From assembly GCA_963753545.1 (NCBI GenBank), contig CAVWCQ010000007.1:1-41006 (forward strand): a DNA stretch of 41,006 bases. The letters run 5' to 3'. Positions 16,729 to 25,313 of this stretch are shown here, piece after piece (positions within the stretch are counted from its first letter, which is position 1; every line of letters begins with the position of its first letter). This DNA is from CAVWCQ01 sp963753545 (lineage in GTDB: Bacteria > Chloroflexota > Anaerolineae > Aggregatilineales > Aggregatilineaceae). A program made the position numbers and the translations under genes. Under the pieces are notes generated by a model. It was not told the DNA's origin and made no database searches. It saw only the letters and a program-made list of their open reading frames with translations.

Positions 16729-18214
16729 CCTCCTTTAACGGTATCCGGATCGAAAGCTGCGTACCATGCCCAGGTTGCGACATGATCTCCATCTGGCCTT
16801 TGATTTGGAGCAATCGCTCCTGCATCCCCAGCAAGCCGAGTCCGTGCGTCGTCTGACCATCAGTTTTGACATAGTTGAGATCAAACCCCTGACCATCATC
16901 CATGATATGGCCTTCGAACACGCCAGTGTGATACGTTAACGATATCTGGATTCGTTTTGCGTTCGCATGTCGAACAATATTTATGAGGGCCTCTTGGAAG
17001 ACGCGATACAGAATAGTTTCGTATTCCGGCGGCAGTCGTTCAGCCAATTCACTCACGTTCACTTCCAGGACAATTCCAGTGCCATCCAGCAACCGTTCGG
17101 AATAAGCACGCAGTGCAGCGGTTAGCCCCAGGTCATCCAGAACCGATGGACGTAAGTCCAGAATCAAATCATACATCCGCTCGGTGGTTTCGGCAGTCAA
17201 CGACTTAATTTGGCTTAACTGCTGAATTGCACGGGGTGTGTCCTGCACGATGAGGCGTTCCAGTGCGCCAGTTTGCAGCGCCAATCCAGCCAAAAACTGC
17301 CCCAGGCGGTCATGCAGTTCACGCGCCACGCGTTTTCGTTCATCTTCTTGAGCCGTGATGAGTCGTTTCAGAAGGTCGCTTTGCTGGATGCTCTGACGGC
17401 GCAATCCTTCCGACAAGATACGATTTTCGTTCTCTCGCATTTGAATCCGCTGGGCCATATGGTTGAAAGCATGCGCTACCTGCCCAATCTCATCGGGTGA
17501 GCCTTCCGCAAGGTGAGAAGGCAACTGCCCACCGCCTAGATCGGCCATGGCTGCCGCCATTTTCGACAGGCGGCGCAGCATAAAACGGTTGACAGCTACA
17601 TTCACGACAATGATCACCACCAACACCGTGATTACATTCCACAGCAGGTTCTCGCGCAGATCAGCCGCTAAAGACTTTTCCATCGGTCCCATAGGAATGT
17701 CGGTGAGCAACACCCCCAGTAGCGGCTCATCCGGGTTGTGGCAAGTTGCGCACTCGGGAGTATTTTCAATAGGCTCCATACTACGGAAGACACGCTGACC
17801 ATCGTCAAGCCGCACAACAACACTGTTGGGTCTATCGCGAACTGCCAGACGGTGGCACGGCTGGCAGTCACTCTGACGGTTATCCAGTACCGTCCCAACG
17901 CCCGCATTATCAGGTGAAAAAATGACCTTACCGGAAGGGTCAAGCAAGTAGACCACCTGAAATTCGCCACTTTGACCAATGGTATCCAGAATGCTCTGGA
18001 CTTCATCGAAATCAGATTGAAGCATCGCATGCTGCAAACTGGACTCGATCACTCGCCCGGAATCAGAGGCTCGTACCGTCAAATGAGACAAAACGGCTGA
18101 TTGGTGTCGAGAATGCTCGATGGTGGTGAAGATGCCCAGGATGAGGATAAGGGGCAGGGCTGTGCCAATCGTGATTTTGATATGGAGACTGCGTCTTAGA
18201 AAGTTAGAACTCAT
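16715..18214 (-). CDS. Sensor histidine kinase with two haem-c motifs in its extracytoplasmic domain
   Basis: 499 residues. TM1 is at about 13-32, followed by an external domain of about 155 residues with CQPCH at 117-121 and CATCH at 155-159. TM2 is at about 190-210, then a HAMP linker (211-265). A HisKA_3 dimerisation domain follows, with phosphorylated H301 in VARELHDRLGQ. The HATPase domain has the N box around N412, DDGQGFD at 439-445 and GLGLLGM at 458-464. The external haem motifs are on the correct side for covalent haem attachment and suggest sensing of redox state, NO or O2. The start codon follows a plausible promoter (TATAAT at 18274-18269). Confidence 0.93.
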   Translation of the reverse strand: MSSNFLRRSLHIKITIGTALPLILILGIFTTIEHSRHQSAVLSHLTVRASDSGRVIESSLQHAMLQSDFDEVQSILDTIGQSGEFQVVYLLDPSGKVIFSPDNAGVGTVLDNRQSDCQPCHRLAVRDRPNSVVVRLDDGQRVFRSMEPIENTPECATCHNPDEPLLGVLLTDIPMGPMEKSLAADLRENLLWNVITVLVVIIVVNVAVNRFMLRRLSKMAAAMADLGGGQLPSHLAEGSPDEIGQVAHAFNHMAQRIQMRENENRILSEGLRRQSIQQSDLLKRLITAQEDERKRVARELHDRLGQFLAGLALQTGALERLIVQDTPRAIQQLSQIKSLTAETTERMYDLILDLRPSVLDDLGLTAALRAYSERLLDGTGIVLEVNVSELAERLPPEYETILYRVFQEALINIVRHANAKRIQISLTYHTGVFEGHIMDDGQGFDLNYVKTDGQTTHGLGLLGMQERLLQIKGQMEIMSQPGHGTQLSIRIPLKEDDCG

Positions 18215-18268
18215 GACTCACCATATCTTGAAATGGGCGATGACGATTTCTCGTTAATTCTTAAAATT

Positions 18269-18296
18269 ATTATATCTACTCGTCTCTGTAACTAAA
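18269..18296 (-). promoter_or_regulatory. Probable promoter of the sensor-kinase operon
   Basis: A consensus TATAAT at 18274-18269 with a weak -35 (TTTAGT, 16-base spacer) on the minus strand, about 55 bases ahead of the kinase ATG. The poor -35 suggests help from an activator. Confidence 0.45.
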
Positions 18297-18428
18297 AGTG
18301 TAAAGTGGTACTTCGGTGATCCCCGCAGTCTCAAGAAACTCCGTGCAATAGCAAATTAAGGTGAGAGCTGTCCCCGGACTATCTGGTAAAATCGGTCGGC
18401 CTTCTGTCCACTAGGAAAGGGGGGCGGT

Positions 18429-19519
18429 ATGATTTGGTTTATGGTATTGCAGGTCATATCGACGGTAATCGAGTTAGTCCGGCTGGGTCGCCGGTCAGAA
18501 AGCGAAAAAGATCTGGAGATTTTGCTGCTGCGCCGACAACTGGCGATCTTCGAGCGAGAACAGAAGTTGCCCATGCGATTATCACGGAGCGAGAAAGTTA
18601 TGCTGGTCGCTCTGGCAATTCAGCTGAAAGCCAAGACAGGGCACACGATCAAGGCGATGGGCGAGGTGATTCGGATTGTGAAACCGACGAGACTCTTTCG
18701 CTGGCATGATCAGTTGGTGCGATGGAAGTGGACCTATCGTCGCCACAACCAGGAAGGACGGCTGCGGACGGATCGGGAGATTGAGCGACTGGTGGTGCGC
18801 CCGGCTCGCGAGAATGGCTGGGGTTTTGAGCGCATTGAGGGAATTGGGTTACTCCCTCAGCTATGAGACCGTGGGCAACATCCTACGTCGTCATGGTATC
18901 CCACCCTTACCGGAACGGGAGACATCCCAGAGTTGGCGTCACCTGATGACGCACGATAAGGATCAGTTGTTGGCGTGCGACTTTTTTACCGTTGAAACTT
19001 TGTTTCTCCAGACCCTCTCTGTCCATGTCCTCCTCTTTATTGAGATCGGCAGCCGACGAGTGCATTTTGCAGGCTGCACAGCCCATCCGGACAATGCTTG
19101 GGTGACCCAACAAGCGCATCAGGTGGCATGGGCTTTAGATAGAAGACCGCGAACGGGGTATCCGATTTTTGATCCGGGACAATGATCAAGAAGTTTTTTC
19201 AAGCATTTGATGCTATTTTTCGTTCTGAGGGCATGAAGGTGATCCCAACCCGCCTCGTGTACCCAATGCCAACGCGTTTTCAGAGCGCTGGATTCGGTCC
19301 GTGCGCGAAGAATGCCTGGACAAGGTGCTAATTATCAACCAAGTCCATCTTCGACGCGTGCTGCAGGAATACACGCAGTTTTTTAATGCCGCACGGCCCC
19401 ATCAAGGTCTTGAACAACGCATTCCAATTCCCAAATCCATCGAGGAATCTCGTGACCCAGTGCACTGTCGGAATGTTCTCGGTGGCATTCTTCATGATTA
19501 CTATCGCGACGCTGCGTAG
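18429..19519 (+). pseudogene. Integrase-core (rve-type DDE) transposase, frameshifted
   Basis: Starts with a good ATG preceded by GGAAAGGGGGGC. The N-terminal part (GRRSESEKDLEILLLRRQLAI) is intact to about 18845, where a frame change and lost codons occur (WGFERIEG, then RELGYSLSYETVGNILRRHGIPP). The catalytic core continues (LLACDFFTVETLF, FIEIGSRRVHFAGCTAHPD), breaks again near 19160-19300 around RDNDQ, and ends SERWIRSVREECLD...ARPHQGLEQRIP and HDYYRDAA-stop. At least three frame breaks are present. Belongs to the large integrase-like IS group common in Chloroflexota. The left IS end may lie near 18362 (CTGTCCCCGGAC) and the right near 19556 (GAGACTACGGGG), which are weakly inverted. Confidence 0.8.
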
Positions 19520-20034
19520 GGGAAACCCATGCTTGTATGAGGTTTTTTGAGACTACGGGGTCTGCACCACGACTATCAACAGGATTGCTTGAGCGAATCG
19601 GCAACTGATCGACTTTTTAGCCTCCACAACAGTTTCGCTCCCGATGAAATGGCTGTGGAGTAGCCGACAATCGTATTCAGTGCACGTGGTTTTTGAGGGA
19701 TGCCGAGAGCGAATCGTTAACCTGCTCTCGGCATTTGGTTGCGATAGGAGTAATCCCGCCTGGTGGTTTAGGGGCATCGAAGAATCAGAAATACAACTGA
19801 TGCCCTACTACAAAGGGAAAGTTGCCATTGCACGAGTTTTTTGAGACTATGGGCTCGACCTCATCAGGGCCTCGCTCAACAAATTCCCCATCCCTAGGTT
19901 GGAACCTCAATCCGATGGAGTAGCAGCGTGCCGCCTGTCCTCGGCGACATTCTCCATGACTACTATCGCGACGCTGCGTAGGAGAAAATCACGGCTTGTA
20001 CGAAGTTTTTTGAGACAACCGCTCGACCTGAGGG
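19520..20034 (+). mobile_element. IS debris: tails of two IS families
   Basis: Contains a tail of the LHHDY family at about 19558-19630 (CACCACGACTATCAAC, then GATCGACTTTTTAGCC) and an isolated end TTTTTTGAGACTATGG near 19840. A second copy of the HDYYRDAA tail follows at about 19925-20030, ending in TTTTTTGAGACAACC. Between them is an 11-bp perfect hairpin (ATGCCGAGAGC/GCTCTCGGCAT, 19700-19734) and a 66-codon ORF without recognisable domain. Confidence 0.65.
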
Positions 20035-20664
20035 ATGGGCCATCCCGAGAGATGCTGTTCCGATAGCCAGCATGCCTCGATTTCGCGAAGATGGTCATAT
20101 TACCTGGGCGATATCATCATTTTTGATGAGGATGTGGAAGCCTTAGGCTGCAACCCGGGTGGAGACATCAGCTATGCGCCAACGGGTGAGTACTTCCTCA
20201 AAATTCTACACTGCATTGAGGCCGATAATGAGATATTTCTGTTCAGAGCCGATGGCAGTGGCCAACTGCGTATTACTGGCCCCGGAAATCGCCTGAGCGC
20301 CACCAATTACGCGTGGGATGCCAATGGTCGCTCGTTTGTTTACCGACGTGTCTACTCTTTCGGTGCATCGACGCCGCCGGATGCGCTTCCTCAAGGCATG
20401 GTGAGGTATGACATTGAGACCGGACAGACATCGATGGTGTTGCCGTTTCGGGTGGTCGATGTCGCATCGAACGACGTGCTCAATATTCGGTCAGGTCCAG
20501 GAGTGGATAACCCGGTCGTGGGTGAAATCCCGTTCGATGGGACAGGTATCCGTGTGACGGGGGATGGTCTCGTGGTGGCCGGTGGCCGGTGGGTGCCCAT
20601 TCTCTATGGAAATATTACGGGCTGGGTAAACAGCCAGTATCTGGTCGAAGAGGTCAGCTCTTGA
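20035..20664 (+). CDS. 5'-truncated TolB-like/SH3 domain protein
   Basis: The open frame reads about 195 recognisable residues. The first part is propeller-like (GGDISYAPTGEYFLKIL, NEIFLFRADGSGQLRIT, WDANGRSFVYRRVY). A bacterial SH3 domain forms the last 65 residues (NVLNIRSGPGVDNPVVGEIPF ending GNITGWVNSQYLVEE, read from the frame as NDVLNIRSGPG). Such proteins are normally secreted, but no signal peptide is present. The upstream sequence is the IS tail ending near 20030, so the gene has lost its 5' end. The first 15 or so codons of the open frame are IS-derived. A strong terminator follows the stop. Confidence 0.65.
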   Translation: MGHPERCCSDSQHASISRRWSYYLGDIIIFDEDVEALGCNPGGDISYAPTGEYFLKILHCIEADNEIFLFRADGSGQLRITGPGNRLSATNYAWDANGRSFVYRRVYSFGASTPPDALPQGMVRYDIETGQTSMVLPFRVVDVASNDVLNIRSGPGVDNPVVGEIPFDGTGIRVTGDGLVVAGGRWVPILYGNITGWVNSQYLVEEVSS

Positions 20665-20677
20665 GAAGTTGGAATGT

Positions 20678-20726
20678 GGCGAGTGCAGCAGTCTGATGAC
20701 CGAGGTTGCACTCGCCGCTTATTTTC
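20678..20726 (+). terminator. Terminator after the SH3-domain gene
   Basis: Perfect 10-bp stem GGCGAGTGCA/TGCACTCGCC (20678-20687 with 20707-20716), then GCTTATTTTC. Confidence 0.7.
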
Positions 20727-20796
20727 ACTCATTCGGCTTGAAAACCTTGTGACCTCTTAGACCGCAACGGGTTCCGTTCTACGGTGACACCTTTTT

Positions 20797-21189
20797 TCAG
20801 TTGCCACCAGCTTTCACCGGAATAGGGTGAGGTTGAGCGTCATTGACCTTCGGCAAGGTAACAGTCAGCACACCATTCTTGAAGGTGGCCTCGACCGCAT
20901 ACCCGTTGATCGGTTTCGGAAAGCGCACGATGCAATTGAAACGGTCATACACGCGCTCCAACATCAGCGAGTGGACATTTTCTACCGCATGTTCCGGAAT
21001 TTGGCCCTCGATAGTCAAGAGGTCGTCGTGCAGCTTGATATTGTCGATCTGCCCATCCGGAAGCGCCGCCGTCACGATGTATTGATCGTCGTTCTCGTAC
21101 ACATCTAGCGCTACTGCGTTCGCGCTTGTATCGTCGCAGATCGGCTGCCAGGTGCGCCACATTTCGTCAACTGGATTGGCTATGAGCAT
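20797..21189 (-). CDS. Hsp20/alpha-crystallin small heat-shock protein
   Basis: 130 residues. An alpha-crystallin domain spans about 25-118 (ALDVYENDDQYIVTAALPD, then a C-terminal strand FKNGVLTVTLPKVND) with a short C-terminal tail PHPIPVK containing an I-x-V-type anchor. This is an ATP-independent holdase that binds unfolding proteins. It overlaps the upstream cupin-like gene by 10 bases, so it is its co-translated partner. Confidence 0.92.
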   Translation of the reverse strand: MLIANPVDEMWRTWQPICDDTSANAVALDVYENDDQYIVTAALPDGQIDNIKLHDDLLTIEGQIPEHAVENVHSLMLERVYDRFNCIVRFPKPINGYAVEATFKNGVLTVTLPKVNDAQPHPIPVKAGGN

Positions 21190-21581
21190 TGTCTTTCTCT
21201 CCGGTGTTCAGTCTCAATGCACTGCTGGCGCTTAGCCATACCGTCATAGAACTGGCGCTTCAAACGCTGTGCCTCTTCGGACGCGACATCCAGCGCAATT
21301 TCGAATATCAGTGGCTCATCCCCGAAGCCACCAATCGCCGATCCGCTCTGTTCTGCAGGGATCGCTCGCTTCTCGCCGTGCATCAGGGTCACTTCGCGCC
21401 CATCTTCGAGAAGGCAAGCTGCACCGGAAAGGATGCGGACTTCGCATGAATCGGCCGACAGGGTGTAGGTCTCACCTTGTCTGAGGATCAGGCGGAAACG
21501 GGCCAGCAGTAGCGAAGGCTGAGGCGGATTAAGCCCCTCGGCTAGGTGACGGACTTCGGGGGTATTTACTTTGTTTATCAT
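21180..21581 (-). CDS. Small cupin-like (DUF2917-type) protein
   Basis: 133 residues. The centre reads as a beta-barrel: LRQGETYTLSADSCEVRILSG, CLLEDGREVTLMHGEKRAIPA, then IGGFGDEPLIFEIAL, as in DUF2917/cupin proteins. The metal-binding histidine set of classical cupins is not evident. A charged helical C-terminus (about 108-133) follows. The role is unknown; the overlap with Hsp20 suggests a stress-response link. GAGG lies about 10 bases ahead of the ATG. Confidence 0.6.
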   Translation of the reverse strand: MINKVNTPEVRHLAEGLNPPQPSLLLARFRLILRQGETYTLSADSCEVRILSGAACLLEDGREVTLMHGEKRAIPAEQSGSAIGGFGDEPLIFEIALDVASEEAQRLKRQFYDGMAKRQQCIETEHRRERQCS

Positions 21582-21671
21582 AGGGTGTATGCCTCACCAC
21601 TCTCCTCATGATAAATTAATCGTGATGTGCTGAGTCCGAGACTCGCGGTTCCAGCCAGCGAGATTCCGCCA

Positions 21672-22430
21672 CTACTTCTTTGTGGCAACGGTTGGCACTA
21701 CCTCAAGGACCCTTAGAAATTCTTCTGAGTTAGAGACCCAACCGAACACGGCTTGGATGACCAATAGAGATGCATCATGGTTGCTGCGTAGCAAGTCGTT
21801 TCCAAGCGGTTCGCCGGTGCAATCCTCCAGCAGCACACAGGAATAATCCCGGAACATAGCGTCTCGAATCGTTGATTCCACGCACACACTCGTTGTGCAG
21901 CCCGTGACGATGAGATATTTTGCACCCATCTGTTTTAGAATGGCATCCAAATCGGTTTCATAGAAGCCGCTATAGCGATGTTTGAAAATCACCATGTCGT
22001 CGGCCTCTGGCTTAAGTTCGCTAAGGATTTCTGTGTTCCACGTGTCTCTGATTAATATCCGGCTCTCTGCGCTATCCGGTGCACGAACTGCCTTTCCTGC
22101 CTCGAGGGGTAAGTAGTGGTTTATCCAGTTCGAAGAAGCCGGAGAACCTGCATCGGAAAGGTCAGGGCGAGACGCCATCTTCAAGTAGAGGACTTTGATG
22201 CCTGCCCTTCGCCCCTCTGCCAGAACTCTTGCCGTTGGTCCGATGGCGCGTTGAATCATGGAGATGTCGATACCTCGGCTGTCAAACATTCCTCCTTCAG
22301 CACCAAAGTCATTCTGCATGTCGATTACGAGTATCACGGTTCTTGGAATCTCAATGGAGATAGGTTCGGACTTCGTTTTGAGCAGGACACCAGCGCGGGG
22401 TGTGATATCCCCAATTGGATGATTTGCCAT
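21672..22430 (-). CDS. Isochorismatase-family cysteine hydrolase (RutB-like)
   Basis: 252 residues. The catalytic triad is visible as D37 (VIDMQNDF), K150 (VIFKHRYSGF) and C183 (CTTSVCVEST), with the usual cis-peptide region before the cysteine. The stretches KHRYSGFYETDLD and CVESTIRDAMFRDY, and the ending with FGWV, resemble ureidoacrylate amidohydrolase RutB more than nicotinamidases. An amidase acting on a small carbamoyl- or ureido-compound is likely, but no other pyrimidine-degradation gene is nearby. It lies directly downstream of the LuxR-ATPase gene on the same strand, about 185 bases away, and may be its target. Confidence 0.88.
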   Translation of the reverse strand: MANHPIGDITPRAGVLLKTKSEPISIEIPRTVILVIDMQNDFGAEGGMFDSRGIDISMIQRAIGPTARVLAEGRRAGIKVLYLKMASRPDLSDAGSPASSNWINHYLPLEAGKAVRAPDSAESRILIRDTWNTEILSELKPEADDMVIFKHRYSGFYETDLDAILKQMGAKYLIVTGCTTSVCVESTIRDAMFRDYSCVLLEDCTGEPLGNDLLRSNHDASLLVIQAVFGWVSNSEEFLRVLEVVPTVATKK

Positions 22431-22614
22431 AGCCTTTATCCTCCTAATGGATTTACTGCCGCCTGATACGATCTAGACAACATCGGCTTCCGAGTCAAGC
22501 TAAATGAGCATAGCCCTTCATAACCGTAGCTTATTCCACACGAGGCAAGATAGCGTCCATCCAGAGGTGGATTGAGGGGTTGAGAGGGGGGTGGAATTTC
22601 GAAAGTGAGTGTGT

Positions 22615-25008
22615 TTAGAGGAGATTCAATTCGGCAGCGCGCACTATAGCCTGGTTACGGCTCGTCACGCCCAGCTTACTATAGAGGTGATTGATATGGG
22701 TTTTGACGGTGCTCATGCCGACGAAAAGCTGCTGGGCGATCTCATCATTGGATAGCCCAGCGGCAATCAGTTGCAGCACCTCAAGCTCACGCTCGCTCAG
22801 CGGATCGGGCAGCGCTTGATTGGCGTCACGAGTACGTTCATCGGAAAGCTTTTGAGGTTCAGGAACAATATCTTCTTCCAGCAGTCTTATTATCACCGGC
22901 TCAAGCTCAAGTGTCCTGCCGCGTTCAAAGGCCGCACGGTAGACATCGGACGGAAGCTCGTTTTGGAGCTGTGAAAGCAAATCCTGCGCTTCTTGTTTGA
23001 CAAAATGGAGCATTGGGTGGTGTAAGACCAGGGCCAGGAGTTCCACAGCCTCAGCTTTCCGGCCAAACACGTCTAATAAGCAGGCAATTTCAAACAGCGT
23101 TTCGGGAACTTCGCGGTTGAGACCCACTTCGTGAGCGGTCTTGAGGCTTAAGCGGTAATAATGCCCCGCCTCCTGGTATTGATGACTTGAAAAAGCTATT
23201 TTTCCCAGATTGTAATAGCCTCGATACTCTCCAGCCCGATAATGGATTTCTAACGCTGCTTTGAGTGCCTGCTGGTGATATTTAGTTGCTTCCTCACGGT
23301 CCCCTAACTCCCATGCCATAACGCCTAACTCATTATACCGAATAGCCATACCCCAGAAGTCACCCAGGTCTTCGAACATTCTGGCCGCTTCTTCCAGGTC
23401 TAGAAGTCTCGCTGGGGCTTCGTCTAATCGGCGAAAACGGCCCCCCAGCGCCAGAGCGATGTTCCACCGATCATGGGTTTCTTTCGCAATCGTCAGCCAT
23501 TCTTGACTGGCTTGGGTTTCTTCTGCCGTTCTACCCAGATACCAGTTGATTAGAAAAATGCTCATCAGAGCCAAGCACATCGCTTCGCGACGATTGAGCC
23601 GCCGCAGGATGGCAAGTCCCTTCTCGGCAAGGGGAAGTCCTTGCTGGGGAAAGCCCGTCGCGCCCATCCAGAAGCCCTGGACGGCAAGCACTTGCGCGCG
23701 GGCGGCCTCAACCTCGTCATCAAGATGAGCTGAACGCAGCGCTTCAACCGTCTGCGCGCAGAGTTCGAGTCCCTGATAATACCAGCCGCGCAGATCATAG
23801 ACGAACCAGAGACTACGAATGGACTTTCCGATCTCCGATGCGTGATGCTGCTGCGCACTGTAGCGCCAGGCGGTTCGCACGTTCTCAAGATCGGCGTCTA
23901 TTTCGGCCAGCGCCTCTTTCTGCCGCCGGTAGGTCAAGTGGCCCCACTGCCGCTCCATAAAATCGGCAAAGTAAGCGGCATGGATATCGCGTAGTTGTTG
24001 GCTCTCGTCAGGCCACTGGTTAAGCTGTTCCTCCCCATACTGCCGCAGCAGCTCATGCACGTCAAAGCGGCCACGGGCCTCCATGCGCACCAGCGATTTA
24101 TCTACCAGAGCAGACAGAATGCCTAACGTCGCTCCCGCGATCTGCTCGGCGGCTTGGCGTGTGAAGCCGCCACGAAACACGGACAGCTTCATAAAGACAG
24201 CCCGTTCATCCTCCGACAGCCGTTCCCATGTCGGCTCGAAGGCGGCGCGCAGGGTGCGGTGACGTGGCTCAACATTGCGGGCGGGTGTTTCCAGTATATC
24301 GAGGCTGCACTCAATTTCGCTGGCAATCTGTTCACAGGACAGCACGCGCACCCAAGCGGCCGCCAGCTCAATCCCTAAGGGCATACCACCTACCATCCGA
24401 CAAATCCGTATAATCGCAGGCTTCTGGACATCGGTTAAGGCGAAGCCCACGTTGACACGGCGGGCATTCTGTAGAAAGAGTTGAATGGCACTATAGTGAT
24501 CTATCTCAATTTCCATTTCACTTGCTGGAAAAGTTAGCCCTTGAATTTCCATGGCGCATTCTTCCAGCAGGTTCAGCCGTTCGCGCGAGGTAGTCAGGAT
24601 CGTGACGCCGGGGGCATGAGCGAGGATGTCGCTGATAATGTCTGCGCTCTCCAAGAGATGCTCAAAGTTATCCAGAATGACCAGCAGCGATTTCTCACGA
24701 ATATAGTCAAGTAGCTGCTGTTTAGGGCCGATGCCGGACTGAAACTGGATATGCATTGCTTCGGCAATGGCCGGAATGATCAAATCAGGCGACGAGAGCG
24801 GCTGGAGAAGGACGGGGTATATACCATGGGGGAAAGTGAGTTGTCGTGCAGCTTCCAGGGCCAACCGTGTTTTGCCGATGCCACCCGGACCAATCAGGCT
24901 GAGCAGGCGACAGGCAGGATCCACCAGCAGCCGGGTGATATCGGCGAGTTCCTCGACCCTGCCGATAAATGATGTCGGCTGTAAAGGGAAGGTCGCAAAC
25001 TCGGACAT
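22615..25008 (-). CDS. LuxR-type regulator with N-terminal STAND ATPase (copy A, intact)
   Basis: 797 residues. The N-terminal ATPase has Walker A GPGGIGKT at 40-47 and Walker B LLVILDNFEHLLE around 108-120, with sensor-like TILTTSRERL and GMPLGIELAAAW. A winged-helix-like region (FRGGFTRQAAEQIAG, FDVHELLRQYGEEQLN) follows, then a TPR-like helical array (about 350-700). A C-terminal LuxR/GerE HTH ends the protein (PLSERELEVLQLIAAGLSNDE, STVKTHINHLYSKLG). STAND proteins of this kind switch on ligand- and ATP-driven oligomerisation, then activate transcription. A 16-base palindrome lies 38 bases ahead of the ATG. Confidence 0.92.
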   Translation of the reverse strand: MSEFATFPLQPTSFIGRVEELADITRLLVDPACRLLSLIGPGGIGKTRLALEAARQLTFPHGIYPVLLQPLSSPDLIIPAIAEAMHIQFQSGIGPKQQLLDYIREKSLLVILDNFEHLLESADIISDILAHAPGVTILTTSRERLNLLEECAMEIQGLTFPASEMEIEIDHYSAIQLFLQNARRVNVGFALTDVQKPAIIRICRMVGGMPLGIELAAAWVRVLSCEQIASEIECSLDILETPARNVEPRHRTLRAAFEPTWERLSEDERAVFMKLSVFRGGFTRQAAEQIAGATLGILSALVDKSLVRMEARGRFDVHELLRQYGEEQLNQWPDESQQLRDIHAAYFADFMERQWGHLTYRRQKEALAEIDADLENVRTAWRYSAQQHHASEIGKSIRSLWFVYDLRGWYYQGLELCAQTVEALRSAHLDDEVEAARAQVLAVQGFWMGATGFPQQGLPLAEKGLAILRRLNRREAMCLALMSIFLINWYLGRTAEETQASQEWLTIAKETHDRWNIALALGGRFRRLDEAPARLLDLEEAARMFEDLGDFWGMAIRYNELGVMAWELGDREEATKYHQQALKAALEIHYRAGEYRGYYNLGKIAFSSHQYQEAGHYYRLSLKTAHEVGLNREVPETLFEIACLLDVFGRKAEAVELLALVLHHPMLHFVKQEAQDLLSQLQNELPSDVYRAAFERGRTLELEPVIIRLLEEDIVPEPQKLSDERTRDANQALPDPLSERELEVLQLIAAGLSNDEIAQQLFVGMSTVKTHINHLYSKLGVTSRNQAIVRAAELNLL

Positions 25009-25045
25009 GGGAGCGTCCTCATCTTTTATTACGGATAATATAATG

Positions 25046-25061
25046 CAAGACAGGGGTCTTG
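25046..25061. promoter_or_regulatory. Palindrome upstream of LuxR-ATPase A
   Basis: CAAGAC-AGGG-GTCTTG, 16 bases with 6-bp arms. It lies just upstream of a TATATT -10 candidate (25042-25037) on the minus strand. The size matches two half-sites of a GerE-type HTH dimer; autoregulation is inferred. Confidence 0.45.
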
Positions 25062-25225
25062 AACCAGCCTTAGTGTCACTGCCGTTTGTCGCGCATAATC
25101 ACCTGTTAGCAGCTACTCAAGACTCATTGCCCATAATTGGGAGTTGTGAGGGCCCATTAACACATCTTCTCGTGTTTCGCTCTCATCGAAATGCTGGTTG
25201 TCGTCAGGTCGCATTCCAAAACCAG

Positions 25226-25295
25226 AATATCACCCTTTCGGATGATATTCTAGTTATTATTATGATTCTTATCTTTTTAATGCCCCATAGGGGCC
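25226..25295 (+). repeat. Dispersed hairpin repeat, copy 1
   Basis: Closely resembles 35786-35852 (by eye roughly four-fifths identical over about 67 bases). It starts with an imperfect 10-bp hairpin (AATATCACCC with GGATGATATT, one mismatch). An A/T-rich TTATTATTATGAT... and TTTTTAATGCCC(C/T)ATAGGGGC follow. Both copies are on the plus strand near LuxR-ATPase genes. The rest of 25062-25313 shows no gene. Confidence 0.6.
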
Positions 25296-25313
25296 TGGTA
25301 CACCCCTGCTAAA

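Noticed and set aside
19644..19844. 66-codon plus-strand ORF between IS tails
   Set aside because: No domain or ribosome-binding site, it contains an 11-bp hairpin and ends in IS terminal sequence. It could be a fragment, but nothing supports it.
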